64,000 nt of DNA from Diabrotica undecimpunctata (Eukaryota > Arthropoda > Insecta > Coleoptera > Chrysomelidae), in NCBI RefSeq assembly GCF_040954645.1, contig NC_092808.1:13631883-13695882 (forward strand). Reading direction: 5' to 3'. Positions within the stretch are counted from its first letter, which is position 1, and each line of letters opens with the position of its first letter. The position numbers and the translations under genes were made by a program. This document shows positions 55,301-56,746 of this stretch, piece after piece. Under the pieces are notes generated by a model, which did no database searches, had not been told where the DNA came from, and saw nothing but the letters and a program-made list of their open reading frames with translations.

Positions 55301-56180
55301 TCACGATTCCAATATTCAGTATATAAATCACTTTCACTTTTATACTTAATTACTTTTCTCACTAAGTTATTAAACCACTATAAAATTAACTTCTTTGCAA
55401 GCTATTTTAGATTAGACTCGAACAGGATTTTGATTTTAATATTATTCACTATTTACATGTTTAGAACTGAAGAAATAATCATTTAAATATTTAAATTTTT
55501 AAGAGAAACTTTGAAATGCGTCTAAACACTTTGACAGTTTTTTGACGATTTTTTCTACTTATGTTTTTGAACGATACTAAAAATAATTACAGTATACCAA
55601 AAACTAGAAGTAGGCTACTTTTTTGCAATTGATAATAAATAATTTATTTTCTAAGCGCATATCTTTCATATATATCCATTAGACCCGAGTACTATACTTT
55701 TTTGAAATCAGCTTATTTTTATCGATCTAAAAATGTCTAGATGGCAGATCTATTCTAATCGAAGACCATGTTGGTTTTGATTTCAACATTTAAAAAAAGA
55801 TTCAATAGGAATTCAAAGCTCTCCATGCGAAAACGAAATTTTGTAGAAAGACCTGCTTTACCATGCTCAAGCGATGCCGAAAATTTGCCGATGAAGGCAG
55901 CTTGAAGCTGAGCAAAAATGTGGAAATAACCTTTATTTTGTATCTTATTAAGCTTTTTTATTAATAAACTTTTTATTAATAAAATTTTTATTAATAAACT
56001 TTTCTCAGCTTTCTTACAATTAAAATTTGTTTATTTTGTGTTTATATAATTTGTTTTAGGTATGTACAACATGGAATTCTAAGTTACCGTGTCCCAAGAT
56101 GTGATTTTCCTACGCTGTTTACAAAAGTAGATCACTATATGAACTGGATACTGGATAATATGAGACCAGACGACTCATAA
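4727..56180 (+). CDS. Clip-domain serine protease, spliced gene of eight coding exons
   Basis: Joining 4727-4793, 21717-21874, 29254-29449, 29580-29670, 32561-32757, 42588-42689, 47591-47792 and 56060-56180 gives 1134 nt, or 378 codons. Every intron is GT-AG and all phases match. Residues 1-22 form a signal peptide; the clip domain follows with Cys at 27, 37, 43, 70, 77 and 78. An activation site lies after Arg117 (R|VINGED). The chymotrypsin fold runs 118-377 with His163 (TAAHC), Asp223 and Ser322 (GDSGGP). Such secreted zymogens act in extracellular cascades for melanisation, Toll signalling or embryonic patterning; length and layout fit CLIPB-type enzymes. Oddities: TAG at codon 202, Asn316 where the S1-pocket Asp is expected, and a shortened loop near Cys352. 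It is either a decaying copy or a polymorphic or mis-sequenced allele. Confidence 0.85.
4981..5387. other. Intron 1 stretch without recognisable features
   Basis: AT-rich DNA with A and T runs. I see no coding motif, repeat end or RNA gene. Confidence 0.35.
5388..5620 (+). pseudogene. LINE endonuclease C-terminal fragment
   Basis: Pieces in two frames read [18 protein letters not shown], then IDARHF, then [12 protein letters not shown] and HHFLVMASI. These match the end of the apurinic-type endonuclease of insect non-LTR elements (usual words: LINFA, IDHVLID, DVRSYRGANID, DHFLV). At least two frameshifts are needed, so this is a dead fragment without RT. Confidence 0.65.
5621..5873. other. 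Intron stretch flanking the Tc1 relic
   Basis: It has an A-rich run near 5800 and no gene. A Tc1 terminal repeat would be expected here, but I could not pair one with the other side. Confidence 0.3.
5874..6926 (-). pseudogene. Tc1-like transposase, near full length, with stop and frameshift
   Basis: The minus strand has the N-terminal paired helix-turn-helix region ([43 protein letters not shown]). The catalytic core follows: [32 protein letters not shown], and [17 protein letters not shown] and E are all in place with 34-residue spacing of the last pair. About 350 codons is normal for Tc1. A TAG interrupts after ISTETIR (6585-6587) and the frame shifts near 6340-6370. Terminal inverted repeats were not found. 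Confidence 0.88.
6975..7530 (+). pseudogene. LINE 3' coding end (C-terminal domain after RT)
   Basis: Words typical of the C-terminal part of insect non-LTR polyproteins appear in order: [12 protein letters not shown], then [16 protein letters not shown], then [15 protein letters not shown], then [12 protein letters not shown]. In intact relatives these read TYAAETR, EDIRR, VEDINEW, HISRM and GRRSIGRPRKRW. An AAG/AAGAAG-rich expansion and stops at 7390-7395 break it. The RT core is missing. Confidence 0.65.
7600..7929 (+). pseudogene. LINE linker/RT-start fragment cut by the LTR element
   Basis: [12 protein letters not shown] and EKKKAF with [10 protein letters not shown] resemble the linker upstream of [14 protein letters not shown] followed by RKLKNRKSP in shifted frames matches the usual SPG.DGI entry to the RT domain. 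The fragment ends where LTR-related sequence starts at 7930. Confidence 0.5.
7930..8401 (+). repeat. 5' LTR remnant (last 472 bp)
   Basis: It is collinear with 17908-18378 and ends in the same ATTTTGCTACA. It is much shorter than the inferred 3' LTR, so the left portion of the 5' LTR has been lost. It includes a CTGGCGCCCTC block and a T-rich region. Confidence 0.8.
8403..8423 (+). other. Candidate primer-binding site
   Basis: CGGCGTCCCAACGCGGTGCC immediately follows the LTR end, where the tRNA primer-binding site must lie. I could not name the tRNA from memory; the call rests on position and on the GC-rich composition in AT-rich surroundings. Confidence 0.45.
8424..9051 (+). other. Gypsy 5' leader, non-coding
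   Basis: T-rich untranslated leader between the primer-binding site and gag. There are two long T runs (near 8467 and 8507) and no ORF of note. Confidence 0.6.
9052..10467 (+). CDS. gag: Gypsy gag polyprotein
   Basis: 471 codons and intact. The central part ([35 protein letters not shown]) is the retrotransposon gag capsid region, which assembles the particle. Near residues 364-377 lies a canonical zinc knuckle, [14 protein letters not shown] (CX2CX4HX4C), followed by a degenerate second one, [14 protein letters not shown], lacking the histidine. The Ser/Pro-rich tail overlaps pol. ATG at 9052 is the first in frame after the leader. The knuckles bind element RNA. Confidence 0.85.
   Translation: MCAFKVEHLLVNELDYELNVRGITPAESAKVEDKRKLLRGDLKQKQDNRSFTQISATHIPFDDQQKGISETLDDLSTRIGDFRGTVQDNLYARLTSRLAHISGRVHLFHCTTEEQESFKKTVSLRILTLEGELDSRVNYIVTSTTNAPVNVVPSFAYSKPVQVHKWGVSFSGEKQHTDVMSFIERVECLRVSRGVSEEDIFAASAELFTGTAFTWFMNNRGSFSCWSDLVHKLKSDFLPYSFQDDLLDQIKNHKQKPGESVTMFINTILGMCSRLETSLSDSAKIKIILKCLLPFYHQQLALMDIQTIDDLTVKCKRLEETLSWSSQSSSTSRPSSKFSSQPNSFSHRSWQNKGPERNVSVVSSIVCWNCRQSGHSFVECSIPRTRIFCHGCGRENTLKRNCFKCSGNELSEVRPLSVSPSTIQSGNQTQTSNETTGPSTSSNPNPSPSRKGKGVTFKKAKHTTGQNQSRN
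10263..13799 (+). CDS. pol: Gypsy pol polyprotein: protease, RT, RNase H, integrase
   Basis: Open for 1178 codons in the -1 frame relative to gag, overlapping it by about 205 nt. Domains in order: aspartic protease ([12 protein letters not shown]), RT (catalytic YYLDDILVV, with [16 protein letters not shown] and [11 protein letters not shown] before it), RNase H ([14 protein letters not shown]), integrase with zinc domain ([19 protein letters not shown]) and core ([16 protein letters not shown], then the acidic residue after YHPQANHTE), and a basic C-terminal part. All key residues seen are intact. The residues before about 10430 are probably not translated as pol; expression likely uses ribosomal frameshifting near the end of gag. 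Confidence 0.9.
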   Translation: MFGKRIVGGPSPERFSVYHTIRESNPNFKRDHWSKHIQQPKPISESERERGNFQKSKAHHRTKSVPKLTTNHETLNPPVLSDHRWSTTNSSLPSSVKHNSNDYSSEIVPLSVSTSRFVDDDDMSMVVPYNIYNQSNTLDLDLNSLLVRKVNDNRPYLPIKILGQACLALLDSGSNISLIGAHSLHLLKNATSSIMPISSLQVSTADGTVQSITGKLQTEITVANICREITFYVIPSVQNSIILGMDFFNAFNSTLSCSDFSFSISEFNLATLSAIHDFSSLSSSEQRQLENMISKFTTLSSKDKLGRTSLISHTIEVGNPTPFRLYQYPIPQAWQADLETEVDSMLSLNIIEPSTSSYCSPLWLTKKKDGSFRICFDGRKLNSITTNRDAYPIPRIDVILSKLQNAKYISSIDLSKAFLQIPLSEESKKYTAFAVSGKGLFQFVTMPFGLVSAPQTMCRLMDLVIGPQLEPYVFYYLDDILVVTPDFSLHMEILDKLFLRLKEANLTINLDKCQFCRPSLKFLGYVVDNQGLRTDPDKIVAIKNFPIPKTTTQVRRILGMCGYYRRFVPSYSTLLSPLTDLLKNRKKGQTITWTPEADEAFRRVKDALTSAPVMMSPNFNEHFYLMTDCSNTASGGVLFQLKDGSEHPIAYTSKKLNKAQKNYFTTEKKLLAIIHGLEAFRYYLEGRNFTIITDHSSLVWLHSMKNPSQRLSRWICKLAAYSYKIIHRKANGVVVADALSRVHDINVLDLSSLTPDAWYQNMIDRVTQDPQKYPDFKVENNVLYKHILGPVETLSNMSDWKIVVPTPNRENILHMFHDEVTAGHFGFYKTYHRIAELYYWPGLRKSVKKHIAKCLVCATCKPSNLPQAGLMGSFRNIDFPWQMISLDLIGPYPRSYKENTYCLVVVDYFTKFPLVFPLRQATTPAIVKYLDEQVFLLFGVPQIVSCDNGPQFVSKAFKDLLTKYKVQKIFYNAAYHPQANHTERVNRSIVTALRSYTFPDHRAWDQYIHSIAQAIRTSVHEVTQCSPSYLNFGRNIALSGDYFGLISENSANLPQISERLHRLDDLQTLPPIFADIRKKLKTSYLRNKSQYNLRKRDLRFFVGDRVLKRNFVKSSKGDAISAKFCQKYIPCTVVRVISPLVYELRDNSSNKRIGQFHVKDLLPDNTIDEVSSSSSEED
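10421..10430 (+). promoter_or_regulatory. Candidate -1 frameshift site in the gag/pol overlap
   Basis: Six A residues at 10423-10428 lie in gag codons TTC AAA AAA GCA, 40 nt before the gag stop. A one-base backward slip here would enter pol in the correct frame. It is not a perfect XXXYYYZ heptamer, so the site is inferred from position. Confidence 0.35.
15290..15995 (+). repeat. Four diverged tandem repeats of about 165-190 bp
   Basis: The phrase TCTGGTGTCCATCGATAGT and variants occur at 15369, 15559, 15742 and 15908. Each is preceded by a GTTCTTCTTTGGATATGCT-like block and followed by TTTTGGATTNAGTG. Copies differ by substitutions and small indels, so the array is old compared with the intact pol. 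Confidence 0.75.
16231..16247 (+). other. Polypurine tract before the 3' LTR
   Basis: AGGGGAA directly precedes TGTAACAG. A purine run followed by TG is the standard plus-strand primer and LTR start. Just upstream is an A-run/T-run palindrome (16196-16230). Confidence 0.6.
16248..18378 (+). repeat. 3' LTR, about 2.1 kb, TG...CA
   Basis: It starts TGTAACAGTC after the polypurine tract and ends TTTTGCTACA. Only its last 471 bp have a partner at the 5' side. The alternative, an LTR of 471 bp starting at 17908, is less likely because that point has no TG start and no purine tract. The segment contains a TA microsatellite and no credible ORF. Confidence 0.65.
17319..17381. repeat. (TA)n microsatellite
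   Basis: Uninterrupted TA dinucleotides inside the 3' LTR, likely length-variable between alleles. Confidence 0.95.
18379..19262 (-). pseudogene. LINE 5' end with endonuclease domain
   Basis: Reading leftwards from 19262 there is a 5' leader ORF-like stretch ([26 protein letters not shown]). The endonuclease follows: [42 protein letters not shown], then in shifted frames [30 protein letters not shown]. This is the apurinic-type endonuclease common in insect LINEs and often mis-annotated as craniofacial development protein 2-like. It cuts target DNA to prime reverse transcription. Two or more frameshifts and stops are present. It ends at the Gypsy LTR border; RT is absent. Confidence 0.75.
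19227..19259. repeat. Perfect 13-bp hairpin at the LINE 5' end
   Basis: CGCCCGATGGGGG and CCCCCATCGGGCG are exact reverse complements around a 7-nt loop. The GC-rich stem sits at the extreme 5' end of the minus-strand LINE. Related leader sequence (GGATGCGTCCGATAGGAGAC) occurs at 57243-57262 with the stem eroded. Confidence 0.8.
19640..19830. repeat. Penelope-like terminal remnant, inverted pair
   Basis: ATTGGGAATATGCCACAAT on the left and ATTGTGCCTTATTCCCATT on the right face each other. Inside, GATTTCCACTTCGGAAATC and a decayed complement recur. These words match the ends of the Penelope-like insertion at 35312-39415. No RT remains. Confidence 0.6.
19947..21376 (-). mobile_element. hAT transposon relic with inverted termini
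   Basis: TAGAGGTGGGTCG opens the left end and its exact complement closes the right end. Similarity continues inward (left CGTAAAC...GATTGTTTAACAGTAGTTTCAA, right complement equivalent). The 1.43-kb element contains only part of a transposase, so it is internally deleted. An 8-bp target duplication could not be recognised. Confidence 0.7.
20165..20877 (-). pseudogene. hAT transposase fragment (ZBED1-like)
   Basis: Minus-strand pieces read [19 protein letters not shown] and [18 protein letters not shown], the hAT catalytic core. Then come [20 protein letters not shown] and [18 protein letters not shown]. These words, in this order, are those of ZBED-type hAT transposases. Several stops (after VLE, in NED*II) and an internal deletion disable it. 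N-terminal BED finger and C-terminal dimerisation region are missing. Confidence 0.8.
21377..21716. other. End of protease intron 1
   Basis: No TE or gene motif. It contains the branch and acceptor region for exon 2, with TTTTTAATTTATTTATTTAG at the splice site. Confidence 0.4.
21717..21874 (+). CDS. Protease exon 2: clip domain
   Basis: It starts after a TTTAG acceptor and ends at AAG|GTAGGT in phase 0. It encodes four of the six clip cysteines in the pattern VCTTPD, GNC, IRLC and YLCSD, with the usual spacer [10 protein letters not shown] between the third and fourth. The clip domain mediates interactions that localise or regulate the protease in its cascade. Confidence 0.9.
22054..23220 (+). 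pseudogene. LINE RT domain (I/Jockey-like)
   Basis: A 232-codon open frame covers the RT palm and fingers: [31 protein letters not shown] and the catalytic LYADDLIIY, then [17 protein letters not shown] and [18 protein letters not shown]. After a stop near 22770 homology continues in broken form ([35 protein letters not shown]). Endonuclease and RNase H regions are absent, so it is a 5'- and 3'-truncated copy in intron 2. The YADD motif is intact, but the element cannot be autonomous. Confidence 0.8.
23013..23087 (+). repeat. Short tandem duplication within the LINE
   Basis: AATAAATACTATTTTAGACA plus the next 16 bases occur twice back to back. The duplication breaks the LINE frame and looks like replication slippage after insertion. 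Confidence 0.8.
23230..24770 (+). pseudogene. LINE with leader, endonuclease and start of RT
   Basis: A leader (about 23230-23520) precedes the endonuclease, seen as [20 protein letters not shown] and [16 protein letters not shown], then [16 protein letters not shown] linker follows ([52 protein letters not shown]), then the RT start ([20 protein letters not shown] in shifted frame, [26 protein letters not shown]). It belongs to the same broad group as the minus-strand pieces at 30150-31510 and 57442-62000. It is cut at about 24770 before the RT catalytic motifs and has several frameshifts. Confidence 0.75.
24771..25214. other. Intron 2 gap, nothing identified
   Basis: G-rich patches (24775-24960) stand out from the AT-rich background, but I find no coding motif, paired terminus or RNA gene. 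Confidence 0.35.
25215..25572 (+). pseudogene. LINE 3' end with A tail (5'-truncated insertion)
   Basis: The frame reads [20 protein letters not shown], then [20 protein letters not shown], the C-terminal Cys/His region after RNase H in I/Jockey-like LINEs. It ends TAA near 25495 and a 3' UTR runs to an A-rich tail at 25560-25572. Extreme 5' truncation with a tail is the usual product of target-primed reverse transcription. Confidence 0.75.
25573..25871. other. Flank of the DUF7869-type relic
   Basis: It contains GGATTTAGGGCTTTTT (25608) and CCCCTAACTCCCTCG (25657). These relate to TTTAGGGC words repeated at 28813-29050, so this is possibly one end of the mobile unit around 25872-27906. Confidence 0.4.
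25872..27906 (-). pseudogene. DUF7869-type RNase-H-like protein, broken copy 1
   Basis: Four minus-strand pieces in shifting frames form one protein of about 670 residues. The N-terminal part starts [13 protein letters not shown] at 27906. A Cys motif DKCRYKC follows, then [15 protein letters not shown], a second Cys-rich part ([12 protein letters not shown]), and a C-terminal domain with DNCSAQNKN and [16 protein letters not shown]. From memory, this pattern marks an expanded, uncharacterised insect and cnidarian family (DUF7869). The acidic residues in DNC and AADSFH suggest a transposase-like RNase H fold; that is inference. Frame breaks near 27440, 26950 and 26705 disable this copy. It is homologous to the plus-strand relic at 48342-50030. 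Confidence 0.65.
27907..28272. other. Upstream flank of DUF7869-type copy 1
   Basis: AT-rich, with no coding motif seen. It may hold the promoter or 5' UTR of the minus-strand element. Confidence 0.3.
28273..28354. repeat. (TA)n microsatellite
   Basis: Uninterrupted TA repeat of about 80 bp in intron 2. The ORF reading through it as alternating Tyr/Ile is an artefact. Confidence 0.95.
28355..29253. other. End of intron 2 with repeated TTTAGGGC words
   Basis: No gene. AGGCCCTAAATAA (28813), TAGGGCTTTCTTTTT (28866), GGATTTAGGGCC (28914) and GGAGTTAGGGCCTTTT (29031) recur in both orientations. They match words left of the DUF7869-type relic and may be its subterminal repeats. Confidence 0.45.
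29254..29449 (+). CDS. Protease exon 3: end of clip domain, linker, activation site
   Basis: It begins in phase 0 with VCCP, supplying the last two clip cysteines. A linker with EDCGYLD carries the cysteine (Cys108) that normally stays disulphide-linked to the catalytic chain. The activation bond follows as HIR|VINGED; cleavage after Arg implies a trypsin-like activator. The exon ends with PWMSLLSF and GGATCTG|GTAAG in phase 1. Confidence 0.9.
29580..29670 (+). CDS. Protease exon 4: catalytic histidine
   Basis: It follows a TTTCAG acceptor and encodes [17 protein letters not shown], including catalytic His163 and its disulphide pair Cys148/Cys164. The residue before TAAHC is His instead of the usual Val or Leu, a mild oddity. 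It ends in phase 2 at CATT|GTAAGT. Confidence 0.88.
29671..30149. other. Intron 4 start, no gene seen
   Basis: AT-rich. The word GTAGACTAGCACCAAGC (29738) resembles GTAGACTAGCGCGGAGC at 2070, a possible dispersed repeat. A stretch at 29885-29935 after TTACAG is exon-like in look but fits no phase. Confidence 0.3.
30150..31510 (-). pseudogene. LINE: end of endonuclease, linker and start of RT
   Basis: From 31510 leftwards: [19 protein letters not shown] and [14 protein letters not shown] (end of endonuclease), then a long open linker from 31256 ([48 protein letters not shown]). RT motifs follow in broken frames ([32 protein letters not shown]) ending VRQGDVISP. The catalytic YADD region is gone. 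It is the same broad group as the plus-strand LINE at 23230-24770. Confidence 0.75.
31555..31965 (-). pseudogene. Gypsy pol fragment: RNase H tail to integrase start
   Basis: The minus strand reads [11 protein letters not shown], stop, [19 protein letters not shown], the conserved end of Ty3/Gypsy RNase H. The connector and [20 protein letters not shown], the segment before the integrase zinc domain, follow. Several stops occur. It is a different family from the 9-14 kb element and could be the missing neighbour of the integrase scrap at 2506-2691. Confidence 0.7.
31976..32340 (-). pseudogene. LINE endonuclease fragment (Jockey-like)
   Basis: Minus-strand words [33 protein letters not shown] and PNFKRIV match the middle and end of a Jockey-like endonuclease. 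Several stops are present. It abuts the Gypsy fragment on its left. Confidence 0.6.
32561..32757 (+). CDS. Protease exon 5: catalytic aspartate, with internal stop codon
   Basis: It follows TTTTAG and encodes [10 protein letters not shown], a CLIPB-typical cysteine loop (Cys188, Cys197) and [10 protein letters not shown] with catalytic Asp223. Bases 32652-32654 are TAG, in frame, at codon 202 between NEPI and DVAIEDII. Relatives usually have Gln or another polar residue there, and one C-to-T change from CAG would create this stop. The frame is otherwise clean on both sides and splice sites are intact (ACA|GTAAGT, phase 1). Confidence 0.85.
32652..32654 (+). other. Premature in-frame TAG in the protease gene
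   Basis: The stop interrupts codon 202 of 378, after the catalytic His but before Asp223 and Ser322. A product ending here could not be an active protease. It may be a fixed loss-of-function mutation, a segregating null allele or a base-call error. Confidence 0.8.
32758..33471. other. Intron 5 start, no recognisable gene
   Basis: Mixed AT-rich DNA with a slightly GC-richer patch at 32930-33060. ORFs here carry no family motif. Confidence 0.35.
33472..33836 (+). pseudogene. Penelope-like RT fragment
   Basis: It is collinear with 37935-38300 of the larger Penelope element. [20 protein letters not shown] and [11 protein letters not shown] are preserved, followed by frameshifts. It covers the thumb region after RT and carries neither YVDD nor GIY-YIG. 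It ends abruptly where LINE sequence begins. Confidence 0.8.
33837..35210 (+). pseudogene. LINE RNase H and C-terminal region (I-like)
   Basis: Open from 33884: [16 protein letters not shown], then RNase H with [12 protein letters not shown] (first catalytic Asp), [15 protein letters not shown] (Glu) and ISSDSLSV (second Asp). After a frameshift at about 34440 comes [13 protein letters not shown] with the RNase H histidine. The C-terminal Cys/His motif [17 protein letters not shown] follows. The coding part ends near 35030 and the 3' UTR near 35210. RT and endonuclease are missing. Confidence 0.8.
35312..36290 (-). repeat. Inverted arm of the Penelope-like insertion
   Basis: This segment is the reverse complement of about 38403-39380, containing the GIY-YIG coding end and 3' region. 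At the position of the stop in the forward ORF, this arm keeps TGC (Cys), so it preserves the intact codon. Confidence 0.85.
36291..36387 (+). repeat. Penelope terminal direct repeat, left copy
   Basis: AACGTCAATAAACGTATTTT onward through the ORF start to GAACAATA is repeated at 39323-39415. The left copy is trimmed at the junction with the inverted arm. Confidence 0.75.
36358..38808 (+). pseudogene. Penelope RT with GIY-YIG endonuclease, one stop codon
   Basis: 817 codons with one TGA at 38482-38484. The N-terminal part is followed by the PLE-specific [67 protein letters not shown] and catalytic [10 protein letters not shown], then [16 protein letters not shown]. After the stop, the GIY-YIG nuclease continues in frame: CIYKIPC before the stop, [20 protein letters not shown] and KIKEAAL (catalytic Glu region) after it. 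The RT reverse-transcribes and the nuclease nicks target DNA. The stop removes the nuclease from this copy; the inverted arm shows Cys there. Confidence 0.9.
39323..39415 (+). repeat. Penelope terminal direct repeat, right copy
   Basis: It repeats the left terminal segment and the first ten codons of the ORF (ATG at 39387), then stops at the target duplication. Just before it lies a hairpin TTTCCGAAGTGGAAA followed by TTGAAACGTC. Confidence 0.8.
39440..40813 (-). pseudogene. Jockey-like LINE ORF2: endonuclease and RT start
   Basis: From 40813: [20 protein letters not shown], then [14 protein letters not shown] and [12 protein letters not shown] of the endonuclease. After a frameshift comes [20 protein letters not shown] and [15 protein letters not shown]. 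The linker ([32 protein letters not shown]) leads into the start of RT ([23 protein letters not shown]). It is cut at about 39440, before RT catalysis. At least three frame breaks. Confidence 0.78.
40914..42159 (-). pseudogene. Jockey-like LINE ORF1 (gag-like, zinc knuckles)
   Basis: ATG at 42159 opens [20 protein letters not shown]. The C-terminal half, in broken frames, has clustered Cys/His knuckles: [21 protein letters not shown] and [12 protein letters not shown], which bind element RNA. The ORF1-ORF2 order with about 100 nt between them is normal for Jockey. Stops and frame changes lie between 41300 and 41700. Confidence 0.72.
42160..42587 (-). other. Jockey 5' UTR and end of intron 5
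   Basis: GC-richer patches (CGGGACAGG and GGGACGGGACAAG, 42420-42500) follow the Jockey start codon and likely belong to its 5' region. The acceptor tract for exon 6 is at 42568-42587. Confidence 0.4.
42588..42689 (+). CDS. Protease exon 6: central barrel segment
   Basis: It follows a T-rich tract ending TTTTTAG and encodes NIRPVCLP (Cys243, expected partner of linker Cys108) and AKVSGWGRT, the conserved segment between the two beta barrels. It ends in phase 1 at GGAC|GTAAGT. Confidence 0.88.
42790..43180 (-). pseudogene. LINE C-terminal tail fragment
   Basis: The minus strand from 43180 reads [49 protein letters not shown]. These are the usual C-terminal words of insect endonuclease-RT polyproteins (RRMLRISW, YFGHI, GKRSRGRSP.RW). 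A 3' UTR follows leftwards. Confidence 0.7.
43181..43575 (-). pseudogene. LINE C-terminal zinc region fragment
   Basis: GRLTGHC, stop, [20 protein letters not shown] and [11 protein letters not shown] match the Cys/His motif following RNase H in I/R1-like LINEs. A tail ([17 protein letters not shown]) follows. It sits directly against the previous fragment but comes from a different LINE. Confidence 0.7.
43760..44340 (+). pseudogene. LINE ORF1 with coiled coil and RRM-like part
   Basis: Broken plus-strand frames give a charged coiled-coil segment ([28 protein letters not shown]) and then [14 protein letters not shown], resembling the RRM-like core of L1/R1-type ORF1 proteins that chaperone element RNA. 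It precedes the endonuclease of the same element. Confidence 0.6.
44436..46973 (+). pseudogene. LINE ORF2: endonuclease, RT and C-terminal domain, dead
   Basis: In order: [36 protein letters not shown] and [11 protein letters not shown] of the endonuclease; RT words including [16 protein letters not shown] text near 45720, [20 protein letters not shown] and [38 protein letters not shown] and [20 protein letters not shown] end the ORF. The catalytic YADD is changed to YANH, removing both metal-binding aspartates. More than six frame breaks. The overall layout is near full length and lies in intron 6. Confidence 0.8.
46974..47109 (+). other. LINE 3' UTR
   Basis: Non-coding tail after the LINE stop, with an AATAAA word near 47061. 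Confidence 0.4.
47110..47530 (-). pseudogene. Possible LINE linker fragment
   Basis: On the minus strand, [20 protein letters not shown] resembles the W-rich linker between endonuclease and RT (usual form PWW.EEVK). No other motif is seen, so the call is weak. Confidence 0.35.
47591..47792 (+). CDS. Protease exon 7: catalytic serine
   Basis: It follows TTTTAG and encodes [16 protein letters not shown] and [12 protein letters not shown] with catalytic Ser322. In trypsin-like clip proteases the residue six before the Ser is Asp, which sets Arg/Lys specificity. Here it is Asn316, in the stretch [11 protein letters not shown], with an Asp two residues further back. The exon ends in phase 2 at CTAAG|GTTAGT. 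Confidence 0.88.
48342..50030 (+). pseudogene. DUF7869-type RNase-H-like protein, broken copy 2
   Basis: The N-terminal part reads [14 protein letters not shown], then [17 protein letters not shown], a Cys motif shared with copy 1. [13 protein letters not shown] is the same block as [15 protein letters not shown] there. A middle segment ([32 protein letters not shown]) precedes the putative catalytic domain: [16 protein letters not shown] and YLVRGHT...[14 protein letters not shown]. The acidic residues in SDNC and in GDPVH are in place. At least four frameshifts or stops (near 48690, 49570, 49720, 49830) disable it. Annotated relatives are uncharacterised. Confidence 0.68.
50462..50562. repeat. 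44-bp hairpin with one mismatch
   Basis: Arms 50462-50505 and 50519-50562 are reverse complements except one position, with a 13-nt loop. The arms include CAACAATGACGTAATTGCA, the same subterminal word as at the element's left end. It may be a regulatory or replication-related structure of the element, or a tiny foldback nested in it. Confidence 0.9.
50752..51183. other. Intron 7 stretch, nothing identified
   Basis: AT-rich DNA between two mobile elements. No motif, terminal repeat or exon-like block. Confidence 0.35.
51184..53800 (-). pseudogene. I/R1-like LINE ORF2 with internal deletion
   Basis: From about 53800: [27 protein letters not shown] and [13 protein letters not shown] of the endonuclease, ending NLNLLNN. 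The sequence then jumps straight into RT in another frame ([54 protein letters not shown]). RNase H ([52 protein letters not shown]) is almost intact from 52705. A C-terminal [17 protein letters not shown] motif and a T/A-rich 3' end at 51184-51195 close it. The RT entry region is missing at the 53325 junction. Confidence 0.82.
53799..55143 (-). pseudogene. I/R1-like LINE ORF1 (gag-like)
   Basis: ATG at 55143 opens [23 protein letters not shown]-binding segments and a zinc knuckle [14 protein letters not shown] (CX2CX4HX4C) follow near 54560, then a low-complexity Gln/Thr/Asn region. Two frame breaks (about 55010 and 54240). The C-terminal piece (54170-53799) borders the ORF2 start. It supplies the RNA-binding particle protein of the element. 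Confidence 0.72.
55144..56059. other. End of intron 7
   Basis: AT-rich. The left part probably holds the LINE 5' UTR. Copies of TTATTAATAAAC/TTTTTATTAATAAA near 55950-56000 are a short tandem repeat. The exon 8 acceptor tract precedes 56060. Confidence 0.4.
56060..56180 (+). CDS. Protease exon 8: C-terminus
   Basis: It follows GTTTTAG and encodes [13 protein letters not shown], then [21 protein letters not shown], ending TAA. Usual clip proteases read GIVSFG, then CG plus about four residues, then PGVYTRV. This copy has Arg348 in place of the pocket glycine and lacks the CG-rich loop after Cys352. The final helix is normal. Confidence 0.85.
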
Positions 56181-56267
56181 TTCCAATTCCTAAATTTGAG
56201 TTTAGTGTGGTTTTCAGAAAGCTTTTTAGAATTGAAGATGCCAGTGGATGAAGGCGCTATGTTACAA

Positions 56268-56273
56268 AATAAA
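56268..56273 (+). promoter_or_regulatory. Candidate polyadenylation signal of the protease gene
   Basis: AATAAA lies 88 bp after the protease stop codon, a normal distance for a short insect 3' UTR. Confidence 0.4.
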
Positions 56274-56746
56274 GATTTTGAGAAAATTAAGGTTAAAGTT
56301 TTTCATTGTAAATTTTTCTCAAATGTACTTTTATTGTATAAAAACTTCTCTTTGTCGTTACTACTATATGGAATATGTTATTGACAGAAAAATATCAACA
56401 CACAAATTATGTCTTAACAAAATTTGAAAAAAAAAACTGTACATAACACCTTCATCCACTGTAAAATTATAGAAAAAGTAAAACAAGAACTACTGTTTTA
56501 TGGAAGGATCATGTATTAAAGAAAAACTTATTTAACCGTTTAACAAGATAATATTGCTTAATACAAGGTTAAGCAGTTTACTGACACATTATTTGTTTTC
56601 CAAGTTTGGTTCATACAAATATCGATATTGTAGTTTTACAAACTTAAGCTGTAATTGGAGATTTTTTCTTTTTTCTTCAGAGATAGTTCCATAATTATCT
56701 CGAATTCTTTCTGTTGTTCTATTCGTATTTTGCAGAATATTTACTT
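56274..56746. other. Downstream flank of the protease gene
   Basis: AT-rich, with no gene or repeat end identified. Confidence 0.35.
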
